Assembly (NCBI GenBank): GCA_041396125.1 | Contig: JAWKZG010000004.1 | Span: forward strand, 288,937 to 352,936 | Direction of reading: 5' to 3' | DNA length: 64,000 nucleotides | From: JAWKZG01 sp041396125 | GTDB lineage: Bacteria > Pseudomonadota > Gammaproteobacteria > Competibacterales > Competibacteraceae | Part shown: piece by piece, positions 18,202-26,027 of the stretch | Layout: each line of letters opens with the position of its first letter | How positions within the stretch are numbered: position 1 is the first letter of the stretch | Notes under the pieces: model-generated | Seen by the model: only the letters and a program-made list of their open reading frames with translations | Database searches by the model: none | Told to the model about the DNA's origin: nothing | Position numbers and translations under genes: made by a program

Positions 18202-19665
18202 TCATGAAGAACAACTGACCTCCAGATGACGTCCCCAGTCCGGTGGCTCGGCGGCATAGGCTGCACAGTCGGGCTGCTCGTCAAAAGGCCGACGCAGCAG
18301 CGTCAGCAGTCGTTCGATTTCGGTAAAATCTTTCTGTTGCGCCTGCTCGATCGCAATCTGCACCAGATAATTGCGCAAAATATACTTGGGGTTGACGCTG
18401 TTCATACGCCGGGCCCGCACCTGGTCTTCGCTCTGTTCGACCTTCAGGCGAGCCCGGTAACGTGCCAACCAGGTATCGAGCGGCGGCTGTTCCTTTACGC
18501 GATCCCGCAGCATGGCGGGGCAATGGCCGGCAACAGTGACCTGACTCAAGGCCCGCATACTATTGGTGTAGTCCAGCTGTGACCGGGCCAGTAAGCCCAG
18601 CCAGTCCTGGATCAGCTGCTCGTCCTCGGACCGGGCGGTACACAGTCCGAGCTTGGCGCGCATCAGTTCGAGATACGTCTGGTTATATATCCCGGCATAG
18701 CCATGCAAAGCCGCCCGCAGGGTTTCTTCCGTGCTTAAGGGCAATAAAGCCTGTGCCAGACAGGCCAGATTCCATAACGCGACATCCGGCTGCCGGTTAT
18801 AAGCGTAACGGCCCTGGTGGTCGGTATGATTGCAGATAAAACCGGGCTGGAAAGTATCCAGAAATCCAAACGGGCCATAATCGATAGTCAGCCCCAGAAT
18901 TGACATATTATCGGTGTTCATCACGCCGTGCGCGAAGCCCACCGCCTGCCATTGCGCCATCAATCTGGCGCTGCGCTCGACGACGGCAGCCAACAAACGG
19001 CCATGCCGATCCGGCGTCCCGGCCAGCGCCGGATAATGCAGATCAATGACATAATCCGCCAGTTGCGCCAGCAAATCATATTGCCGGGTATGGCTGAAAT
19101 ACTCAAAACTGCCGAAGCGCACATGACTGGGCGCCATACGCAGCAGTATCGCACCGGTCTCCACGGACTCGCGATAGACCGGCGCATCGGTTCCGACAAT
19201 ACATAAGGCGCGCGTTGTCGGTATCCCCAGGCCATGCATCGCTTCCGAGCATAAATACTCGCGCACCGTGGAACGCAACACGGCATAACCATCGCCCATA
19301 CGGGAATACGGCGTTGGCCCGGCACCTTTAAGCTGCATATCCCAGCGCTGGCCGGATGACGTTTTGACTTCACCCAGCAAAATAGCGCGGCCATCGCCGA
19401 GCCGGGGCACATAAACCCCGAACTGATGGCCTGCATAGACCGCAGCAATCGGTTCCGAGCCAGGCAGCAGCTCACGGCCGCTGCAGTACGCTACAAAATC
19501 AGCCCGCTGCGCTTGTGCCGGATCGAGTTCAATCAACTCGGCCGCTGCCGGATTAAAACTGACTAAATAGGGATCACCCTGTACCGCCGGCCGGACACGA
19601 CTGTAAAACGCGTCCGGCAAACGGGCATAGCTATTGTCAAAATACAACGCTTCCAAGTGTTTCAT
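18202..19665 (-). CDS. selO: SelO (YdiU) family protein adenylyltransferase
   Basis: A 487-residue SelO pseudokinase, which transfers AMP from ATP to Ser/Thr/Tyr of target proteins in the redox stress response. Seen: AVYAGHQFGVYVPRLGDGRA, the glycine-rich region with GEVKTSSGQRWDMQLKGAG, TPYSRMGDGYAVLRS, and the active-site segment HGVMNTDNMSILGLTIDYG. The C-terminus ends SCSS, where the eukaryotic homologue has selenocysteine; here it is an ordinary Cys codon. The length matches the family (about 480). No redox genes adjoin; mobB follows on the same strand. Confidence 0.95.
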   Translation of the reverse strand: MKHLEALYFDNSYARLPDAFYSRVRPAVQGDPYLVSFNPAAAELIELDPAQAQRADFVAYCSGRELLPGSEPIAAVYAGHQFGVYVPRLGDGRAILLGEVKTSSGQRWDMQLKGAGPTPYSRMGDGYAVLRSTVREYLCSEAMHGLGIPTTRALCIVGTDAPVYRESVETGAILLRMAPSHVRFGSFEYFSHTRQYDLLAQLADYVIDLHYPALAGTPDRHGRLLAAVVERSARLMAQWQAVGFAHGVMNTDNMSILGLTIDYGPFGFLDTFQPGFICNHTDHQGRYAYNRQPDVALWNLACLAQALLPLSTEETLRAALHGYAGIYNQTYLELMRAKLGLCTARSEDEQLIQDWLGLLARSQLDYTNSMRALSQVTVAGHCPAMLRDRVKEQPPLDTWLARYRARLKVEQSEDQVRARRMNSVNPKYILRNYLVQIAIEQAQQKDFTEIERLLTLLRRPFDEQPDCAAYAAEPPDWGRHLEVSCSS

Positions 19666-19812
19666 TGATGTTTACACTTCCGCTAGACGGCCCGCAGGAA
19701 ATAGCCGGAGACCGCTTGAAATCCGAGCCATCAGAATGCCGCAGTATAAAGAATGGCGCATGGTTTGCATAAGTTTCCTGCTGTGTTCCTATCGTGGAGG
19801 AGATTGCCGGTC

Positions 19813-20347
19813 ATGAAGCTTAAAAACTGTATCGATACACTGCATGCAGTGCTTCCGGTCCGTCTTGACCGCTCGCTATCCATTGTTAAAACGCGCACTG
19901 AAGTGGCAGAGTTTCTACGCTTGTGCGCGGCCCTGATTAATATCCCCACACCAGATAATGGATTGGGAGTTAGGCTATTTTTTAAATAAAATCCATAACC
20001 TGGAAGATGATCTTATTAATTATCAATACCTGTCTGACATGGAGTCCCTGCTCATTGAATGCGCCAGCCGCGAGAATCCTCAACTGATGTGGCACTAGTC
20101 TGTCAGTCTGTCGTTTTGGTCCATAGCGGGCCATCAGGGGCAACCCCTGCCCTTTTACGACAGTTTGTCGGGTGTCGAGGATTGCCACAAAATAAAGCAG
20201 CGCAGCTACGATCTGGTGCAATTGAGGCTGCCCGGGCACGTTAGAGTCTGTTTCAAAAATGCCATCCCCCGTTGCACGGCGCGACTTTTTGAAATCGAAA
20301 ATAGAAAATCAAAAATTTTCATTTCCTCCGGAAAACAGAATCCTTAA
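19813..20347 (+). pseudogene. Relic of a small protein gene (unrecognised)
   Basis: An ATG at 19813 preceded by AGGAG opens MKLKNCIDTLHAVLPVRLDR and a helical stretch ending in LCAALINIPTPD. The coding character then moves to another frame at about 19958 (MDWELGYFLNKIHNLEDDLI...SDMESLLIECASRENPQLMW). It meets a TAG at 20096 and continues in the same frame with FWSIAGHQGQPLPFYDSLSG and KIKQRSYDLVQLRLPG before low-complexity sequence. The run of plausible protein across a frame change and a stop suggests a decayed gene, or one with consensus errors. I do not recognise a family, and random open frames remain an alternative. Confidence 0.35.
20251..20294. repeat. Inverted repeat TTTCAAAAA...TTTTTGAAA, copy 2
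   Basis: Arms at 20251-20259 and 20286-20294 with a 26-base loop. The right arm and following bases repeat the 15102-15120 sequence exactly for 19 bases. The loops differ, so only the arms and the right flank are conserved. Confidence 0.5.
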
Positions 20348-20383
20348 GATTTTGTTTTCCGTTTGAGGCATCCTTGCCCCAAA

Positions 20384-20412
20384 TAAGAAGCTACTTCAAA
20401 AATAGCTTCTTA
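20384..20412. terminator. Hairpin downstream of livH (possible terminator)
   Basis: Perfect 10-base arms TAAGAAGCTA and TAGCTTCTTA with a 9-base loop, 46 bases after the livH stop on the minus strand. There is no long T run after the stem, so function as an intrinsic terminator is likely but not certain. Confidence 0.5.
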
Positions 20413-20457
20413 GCAGTTTCTCTCATACCGTTTTATAGCCGCCAGCCGGCAATAACA

Positions 20458-21331
20458 TCAGCTGCGAAAGATGCCCGTCGGTCGCCACAGCAAAATCAGC
20501 ACCATTAATGCAAACGCGACCGCTGGCTTGTAGGCCGGAGAAATCACCAGGGTGGATAATTCCTGCGCCAGCCCAATGATGAACCCGCCGGCGATAGCGC
20601 CGTAGGGCTTGCCGATACCACCCAGAATTGCTGCAGCAAAGACCGGTAATAAAATATACCAGCCCATCTCGGGCTGAATGCGGGTATCCAGCCCGAGCAG
20701 AAACCCCGCTAAAGCGGCCAGTATCGCCCCCATCACCCAGGTCCAGCGCATCACGGCAACAGTATTGATACCGGAAATGCGGGCCAGATCAGCATTGTCC
20801 GCCAACGCCCGCATGGCTTTGCCGATACGGGTTTTCTGCAAGAACAGGTGCAGCAAAACTACTGCTATGACAGCCACCAGCAAAATAGTGACGTGATCCG
20901 GTTTAATCCGCAGCCCCCAGAACTTATAGGTAACTGGATACCCTGTCATAGACCTGCGTATCCGGCCCCCACAGCAACTGGATCAGACTGCGCAGCATCA
21001 GCCCCACTCCAAACGAGGAGATCAGCAGAATCATGCTGCTGTTGCGTGGATTTAACCGGCGCAGGCGCTGGTATAAAACAGCATCAATAAACAGCGCCAG
21101 TGCGGCTGTCGCAAGCAGCGCACACAGCAGCCCCAGCCACAATGGCAGTTGGAGCATGCTGTACAGCAGCAGCACGATATAAGCCCCGAAGGTCATCAGA
21201 TCGCCGTGGGCAAAATTGGCAAACCGCAATACCCCGAAAGTTAACGACACACCGACCGCGCCCAGTGCCACTACGCTGCCGTACACCAGGCCATAGATCA
21301 CTAACTGAATTATCTGGATACTGTCCGGCAC
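20458..21331 (-). CDS. livH: Branched-chain amino acid ABC transporter permease LivH-like, frameshifted near 20940
   Basis: Two overlapping frames make one permease of about 290 residues. The N-terminal frame has FGVLRFANFAHGDLMTFGAY and NPRNSSMILLISSFGVGLML, both typical of LivH. It slips after WGPDTQVYD at 20935-20945 and continues as GYPVTYKFWGLRIKPDHVT, ending with GKPYGAIAGGFIIGLAQE. The frame change is a single-base error or mutation. It is third in a livG-livF-livH run. The second permease (LivM) and a periplasmic binding protein (LivK) are absent from the window. The substrate could be branched-chain amino acids, amides or urea. Confidence 0.87.
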
Positions 21332-21334
21332 TGT

Positions 21335-22039
21335 TCATCCACCCAGAAACATTTTTGCCACAGCAGGATCCGCCAGCAGATTAGCACCACTATCGCTGTA
21401 ACGATTCTGCCCCATGGCCAGTACATAAGCACGATGCGCCAGACCAAGTGCCTGTTTGGCATTCTGCTCAACCATTAAAATACTGACTCCCAGTGCATTA
21501 ATGTCGCGCACGATAGCAAAGATCTGCGCCATGAATTTAGGACTGAGACCGGCGGTAGGTTCATCCAGCAGTAACAGCTCGGGCTCCAGCATCAGCGCCC
21601 GCCCCATCGCCACCATCTGCCGCTGCCCGCCTGACAGGATGCCGGCCGGCTGTCGACGACGCTCGGCCAGCGGTGGAAACAAGTCATAGATGTCTTTTTT
21701 CCGGGCATTCACACCCTGCTTGCGGATAAAGCCACCCATATCCAGGTTTTCGTCCACCGTCAGACTGGGGAAAACATTGTCCGTCTGCGGCACGTAGCAG
21801 ACGCCTTGCCGTACGATCTGATCAGCCGTCAGGCCGGTGATATCCCGCCCGTTCAGCTCAACCTGCCCGGCCCGCACTTGCGCCAGACCAAAAACGGCTT
21901 TCATGGCAGTGGATTTACCGGCACCGTTAGGACCCACGATCACCACGATCTCGCCTGGCTCCACGCGCAGCGACACACCATTGAGAATATCCGCACCGCC
22001 GTAACCGCCGTACACATCACGTAGCTGTAATACACTCAT
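21335..22039 (-). CDS. livF: Branched-chain amino acid ABC transporter ATPase LivF-like
   Basis: An ABC ATPase of 234 residues from the ATG at 22039 (MSVLQLRDVYGGYGGADIL). The frame is open a further 33 codons upstream but that part is not family-like, and GGAAG precedes the chosen ATG. Walker A is VGPNGAGKSTAMKAV, the signature LSGGQRQMVAMGRAL, and Walker B ELLLLDEPTAGLSP, with the H-loop region VSILMVEQNAKQAL. It ends 3 bases before livH. It pairs with the LivG-type ATPase upstream to drive import. Confidence 0.92.
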   Translation of the reverse strand: MSVLQLRDVYGGYGGADILNGVSLRVEPGEIVVIVGPNGAGKSTAMKAVFGLAQVRAGQVELNGRDITGLTADQIVRQGVCYVPQTDNVFPSLTVDENLDMGGFIRKQGVNARKKDIYDLFPPLAERRRQPAGILSGGQRQMVAMGRALMLEPELLLLDEPTAGLSPKFMAQIFAIVRDINALGVSILMVEQNAKQALGLAHRAYVLAMGQNRYSDSGANLLADPAVAKMFLGG

Positions 22040-22046
22040 AACACTT

Positions 22047-22082
22047 CCACAAAATACGCACAGGCCACAAAACACGCACGGG
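22047..22082. repeat. 18-bp direct tandem repeat, two copies, upstream of livF
   Basis: Units CCACAAAATACGCACAGG and CCACAAAACACGCACGGG differ at two positions. On the coding strand they end at the ribosome site of livF, so the duplication is directly adjacent to the translation start. Confidence 0.6.
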
Positions 22083-22198
22083 ATAGCCCGGCAGAAACGC
22101 TGGCGGCCCCGATCTGAACACGCCAAAGCCCTCAGCAAAGCGCTCTGGCAGTACCTGCGCTAGAGAATAAAACGAAAAAAATGAAAACAGGTCAGGTA

Positions 22199-22999
22199 TC
22201 AGGCCGACTGCTCAAGCGACGGACTGCCCAATGCAGGTGCACCGCCCAGGTAGGCGTCCAGCACCTCGGGGTTGCGCATAATCTCGTCCATACTGCCCTG
22301 GGTCAAGACCTGACCTTCCGCCAGCACAATCACCGGATCGCATAATTTGCGCACCATATCCATATCGTGTTCAATAATGCAAAAGGTGTAGTTCTGCTCC
22401 CGGTTCAGACGCTGAATCGCTGTGACCAGAGTACCCAGCAGGGTCCGATTCACACCGGCGGCAGGCTCATCCAGTAAAATCAGCCGGGCCTCGGTCATCA
22501 TGGTGCGCCCCAGTTCCAGCAATTTTTTCTGCCCCCCGGACAGATTACCCGCCAGTTCCTCCCGCACATGATCGAGACCGAGAAACGCCAGCACTTCCAG
22601 CGCCCGTTCCCGCAGCTGACTTTCCTGACGTCGCACCCGGCCCCAGGCGAACCAGGTCGTGAACAGATTTTCGCCAGCCTGTCGCGGCGGCACCAGCAGG
22701 AGATTATCCAGCACGGTCATCTGGCTGAATTCATGGGGGATTTGAAAGGTGCGCACAATGCCGAGATGAAACAAGCGATGCGCCGGCAACCCGGTAACAT
22801 CCTGGCCATAATACACAATCTGCCCGGCGCTGGGCGGAAACAGACCGGCAATCATATTGAACAGCGTAGTCTTGCCGGCGCCGTTCGGGCCGATCAGGCC
22901 GGTAATGCTGCCCTCGGCAATATCGAATGAACAATCATGCACAGCCCGCACGCCCCCAAAGTTGCGGCTGAGCTGTCGGATGGATAACGCATTTTGCAT
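22199..22999 (-). CDS. livG: Branched-chain amino acid ABC transporter ATPase LivG-like
   Basis: A 266-residue ATPase. It has Walker A IGPNGAGKTTLFNMIAG, the LivG-typical GIVRTFQIPHEFSQMTVLDN, signature LSGGQKKLLELGRTMM, Walker B ARLILLDEPAAGVN, and the C-terminal extension around YLGG that the family carries. It starts 26 bases after ddl on the same strand. The gene order livG-livF-livH without livM between them is unusual. Confidence 0.92.
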   Translation of the reverse strand: MQNALSIRQLSRNFGGVRAVHDCSFDIAEGSITGLIGPNGAGKTTLFNMIAGLFPPSAGQIVYYGQDVTGLPAHRLFHLGIVRTFQIPHEFSQMTVLDNLLLVPPRQAGENLFTTWFAWGRVRRQESQLRERALEVLAFLGLDHVREELAGNLSGGQKKLLELGRTMMTEARLILLDEPAAGVNRTLLGTLVTAIQRLNREQNYTFCIIEHDMDMVRKLCDPVIVLAEGQVLTQGSMDEIMRNPEVLDAYLGGAPALGSPSLEQSA

Positions 23000-23003
23000 A
23001 GTT

Positions 23004-23039
23004 GACGGCTGGGTTGATGATTGGGTTAACGATTGGGTA
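23004..23039. repeat. 12-bp direct tandem repeat, three copies, ddl/livG junction
   Basis: Units GACGGCTGGGTT, GATGATTGGGTT and AACGATTGGGTA span the last codons and stop of ddl and the spacer to livG. On the coding strand each unit repeats the AACCCA text that carries the ddl stop codon. Confidence 0.6.
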
Positions 23040-24171
23040 ATAAAGGTGTATCGCTGGCCTGCAGATAGTCGGTCAGACTCTGCTGGCGCTCTTCGGCGCG
23101 TTCCAGGGCCAGTGTGATCAAGCGATCAATCAGGTCAGGGTAGGACAGCCCGCTTGCCGCCCACAGTTTGGGATACATACTGATCGAGGTAAACCCCGGC
23201 AGCGTGTTGGCTTCGAGCAGGACAATGCGATGATCGGCGCGCCGTACCAGAAAATCCACCCGTGCCATGCCGGCACAATCCAGCGCCTGAAACGCCTGTA
23301 TGGCATAGCGCTGCAATTGCGCCACGACGGGTTCCGGCAAAGGGGCCGGGATGATCAGCTGGGAATCCTGCGCCAGATATTTGGCCGCATAATCGTAAAA
23401 CTCGTTGCAGGGAATAATTTCACCGGGCACTGAGGCCCTGGGGGTATCATTGCCCAGCACCGAGACTTCGACCTCGTGGGCGTCTTCAATCCCCTGTTCG
23501 ACCACAATCTTGCGATCATACTGAGCGGCAATCTGCATGGCACTGACAAACTCGGTGCTGTTATGCGCCTTGCTGATACCAACGCTGGAGCCCAGATTCG
23601 CCGGTTTCACAAACAGTGGATACCCCAGGCTTTCACAATCGCGCTGCACCCGCTCCGGTGCGTCCTGCCAGTGTTTACGCAGTACCGTCCGGTACGGTGC
23701 TACCGGCAGACCGGCCTGCTCGCAGAGCGCTTTCATGACGGCTTTATCCATCGCTACTGCAGAGCCCAGCACCCCAGAGCCTACATAAGGAATACCGCTC
23801 AGCTCCAGCAAACCCTGCAGGGTGCCATCTTCGCCGAAAGTGCCGTGAATCAGCGGAAAAATGACATCAATAGCACCCGCATCAGTCCCGGCGTCTGCAT
23901 TGGCGCCCGTTAATGACTGCAGCGTTGATCCGTCGGGACGGGGCAGCAAGGCAACCGGTGCACCATCCCCGGTTGCCAGTGCCCGCTCCTGTGGCAGTGC
24001 GGGTTGCGGCAGGCGCAGCCATTCTCCCTGCTTGGTGATCCCGATAGGAACGATATCGTACTTGCTGCGATCAATGGCATCGATCACCGACTGGGCTGAT
24101 CGCAATGACACTTCGTGCTCGCAGGAACGCCCCCCGAACAGTATGCCGACCCGTATACGTTGCTTAGTCAT
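23026..24171 (-). CDS. ddl: D-alanine--D-alanine ligase
   Basis: A 381-residue ATP-grasp ligase that joins two D-Ala for peptidoglycan. I chose the ATG at 24171 (MTKQRIRVGILFGGRSCEHE); the open frame runs 27 codons further but that part is not family-like. Motifs: VGILFGGRSCEHEVSLRSA, PLIHGTFGEDGTLQGLLEL, the ATP-grasp KPANLGSSVGI, and metal-binding EANTLPGFT. The central insert and total length fit the longer DdlA class rather than DdlB (about 300). It is not in the mur/fts cluster. It is adjacent to the liv genes, with no obvious functional link. Confidence 0.94.
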   Translation of the reverse strand: MTKQRIRVGILFGGRSCEHEVSLRSAQSVIDAIDRSKYDIVPIGITKQGEWLRLPQPALPQERALATGDGAPVALLPRPDGSTLQSLTGANADAGTDAGAIDVIFPLIHGTFGEDGTLQGLLELSGIPYVGSGVLGSAVAMDKAVMKALCEQAGLPVAPYRTVLRKHWQDAPERVQRDCESLGYPLFVKPANLGSSVGISKAHNSTEFVSAMQIAAQYDRKIVVEQGIEDAHEVEVSVLGNDTPRASVPGEIIPCNEFYDYAAKYLAQDSQLIIPAPLPEPVVAQLQRYAIQAFQALDCAGMARVDFLVRRADHRIVLLEANTLPGFTSISMYPKLWAASGLSYPDLIDRLITLALERAEERQQSLTDYLQASDTPLLPNR

Positions 24172-24485
24172 CCGCCCGTTTCTCTGTCCTGAAATAATGC
24201 ATTTCATCTTACACCAGACGCCGCCGGGTCGCGCAATCAGCGTGTAATGCACGCGTATCCATTTCCCGACTTATTTCAGATAGGGGAACTTCTCATCTGC
24301 AGGCCGGTCTTGCGCTCACAGGCATGCGTTTTTTAAACGCGCTTTTTCAGCCGGCACTATTCCGTATCTCATTCATTACGGCTTACGGTCTGGTTGTTAA
24401 ATGCAAAAAATGCAAAGGGTCGCTGATTTTACGATTAAAACAGATGATGAATAATCAGATTTTTAAATTTGGGGATTATAGATAG

Positions 24486-25322
24486 ATGGAACAATTGGAT
24501 ACCTTACTGACACTACCGGAAATTCAAACGGGAGCGATCCCTTTTCTGGGGGCGCTGATCGTGGCATTGTTGCTGCGCCCGTTGCGCTGGACCTGGTCTG
24601 GTCTCGGCCTGGCAGCCGGTTTTTATGCCAGCGCCTATGCGGTTAATGTATTGCACTTTACGCCTCTGAACAGCACCAGCAAACTACTGGCCATAGGGCT
24701 GGCTGCGGTGCTGACAGGTCTGCTGGCTGATCTGTACCGTGGCTCCCGGCAGCAATCGTTTCCGGTGTTGTTTATGCTCGCGGGGGCAGCCGCAGCCTGG
24801 TTGCTGTGGCCGATTATCAGCCGGCAGGAACTAACCATCATCTGGCCCAGTGCGTTGTCTGCCATTATTTATCTCGGCTGGATGGCAGCCTGGAGTGATG
24901 CTCTGCGGGATCGTCCCATCCGCGCCAGCGGTGCTGCCTGGGTACTGGGTCTGTCAATAGGTGCGATGAGCGTTATTGGCGCCTCGGCCAGCCTGGGTCA
25001 GTTGGGTATTGCTCTCGGCGTTGCAGCCGGTGCGATCTGGTTGCTCAGCATTCCGATGGCCGGCCTGCGCACCGGTTCGGTATTCGCGCTGACGGCACTG
25101 GTGTTGACCGCTGCACTCAGCCTGAATGGCGTGTTTTACGCCAAACTACCCTGGTTCAGCCTGCTACCGCTGGCTCTGATCCCCGCACTGGCCCTGATTC
25201 CCCTGCCGCAAACACTCTCGCGCTTCGCAGAAGCACTCCTGAGCGCCGTATTAATGGTGCCGTTCGGTTTGATCGCCGTGTTTCTGACCTGGCACGCAGC
25301 CGGGGGAGAAACGTCCTACTAG
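24486..25322 (+). CDS. Hypothetical polytopic membrane protein
   Basis: A 278-residue protein with about nine hydrophobic segments and short loops, starting at the ATG at 24486 after GGGGAT. It has no motif I can assign. The sequence is Leu/Ala-rich, with single charged residues at helix ends (RPLRWTWSG, DLYRGSRQQS, DALRDRPIRASGAAW). It precedes the YceI gene by 62 bases on the same strand and may be co-transcribed. About 230 AT-rich bases upstream, between it and the divergent ddl gene, probably carry promoters for both, but I cannot define -35/-10 boxes with confidence. Confidence 0.65.
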   Translation: MEQLDTLLTLPEIQTGAIPFLGALIVALLLRPLRWTWSGLGLAAGFYASAYAVNVLHFTPLNSTSKLLAIGLAAVLTGLLADLYRGSRQQSFPVLFMLAGAAAAWLLWPIISRQELTIIWPSALSAIIYLGWMAAWSDALRDRPIRASGAAWVLGLSIGAMSVIGASASLGQLGIALGVAAGAIWLLSIPMAGLRTGSVFALTALVLTAALSLNGVFYAKLPWFSLLPLALIPALALIPLPQTLSRFAEALLSAVLMVPFGLIAVFLTWHAAGGETSY

Positions 25323-25384
25323 CACGGTTTCGTGCTTTCACAATCTGTTGTTTAACCCATTGTTTTAAAAAAGGAGAACGCCTA

Positions 25385-25948
25385 ATGCGTTTTAGTTTAC
25401 CGGTTATTGCTGTTGCCCTGCTGCCCTTCAATGCCACACTGGCAGCCGATACTTATACGATTGATCCCGATCACACTTATGTGACCTTCGCGGTGTCACA
25501 CCTCGGCATGTCCACCATGCACGGACGGATCAATAGCACAGGCGGCTCATTCACTCTGGATATGGATGCCAAAACCGGTTCGATCACGGTCGATTTAGAT
25601 CCTGCTTCTATCGATACCGGGCAACAAAAGCGCGACGACCATCTGCGTTCGCCCGATTTTCTGAATGTGGTTGAGTTCCCTGAGGCCGGCTTTGCCTCCA
25701 GCAGCGTCAGCCTGACCGACACCGGCGGCACCGTGGAAGGCAATCTGACATTGCTGGGACAAAGCAAACCGGTCACCCTGACCATCACCGGCTGGAACTG
25801 CGGCGATCACCCGTTCAGTAAAAAACCCATGTGTGGTTTCGATGCTCAAACCACTATCAAGCGTTCCGACTGGGGCGTTAACTACGGCATTCCGGCCATT
25901 GGCGAAGAGTTGACACTGTTCATTGAGCTGGAAGGTTACAAGCAGTAA
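25385..25948 (+). CDS. YceI-family periplasmic lipid-binding protein
   Basis: A 187-residue protein with a cleavable signal peptide (cut after FNATLAA near residue 21), then the YceI lipocalin-like barrel: YTIDPDHTYVTFAVSHLGMSTMHGRI, DLDPASIDTGQQKRDDHLRS, PDFLNVVEFPEAGF and the final SDWGVNYGIPAIGEELTL. Family members bind isoprenoid or fatty acyl chains in the periplasm, and expression is often stress- or pH-linked. AGGAGA precedes the ATG. A hairpin follows the stop. The membrane protein upstream is not the cytochrome b561 often paired with yceI. Confidence 0.92.
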   Translation: MRFSLPVIAVALLPFNATLAADTYTIDPDHTYVTFAVSHLGMSTMHGRINSTGGSFTLDMDAKTGSITVDLDPASIDTGQQKRDDHLRSPDFLNVVEFPEAGFASSSVSLTDTGGTVEGNLTLLGQSKPVTLTITGWNCGDHPFSKKPMCGFDAQTTIKRSDWGVNYGIPAIGEELTLFIELEGYKQ

Positions 25949-25958
25949 AGCAGGACTT

Positions 25959-25980
25959 TCGGCAGGCCTTAGCCTGCCGA
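25959..25980. terminator. Hairpin between convergent yceI and the ABC exporter gene
   Basis: Arms TCGGCAGGC and GCCTGCCGA with a CTTA loop make a perfect 9-base stem just after the yceI stop. A second weaker stem (CCCTCT/AGAGGG) follows within 30 bases. Position between converging genes supports a bidirectional terminator. Confidence 0.6.
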
Positions 25981-26027
25981 TTCCCTCTCTGTCAGCAGAG
26001 GGGGACTATTGCAAAAAAATAACGTCT

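Larger units (their letters stand above)
19666..20457. other. 792-base stretch without an intact gene
   Basis: Between selO and the livH stop there is no convincing intact gene. The stretch holds a relic coding region (19813-20347), the second copy of the TTTCAAAAA inverted repeat (20251-20294) and a hairpin at 20384-20412. GC content drops after 20260. Confidence 0.6.
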
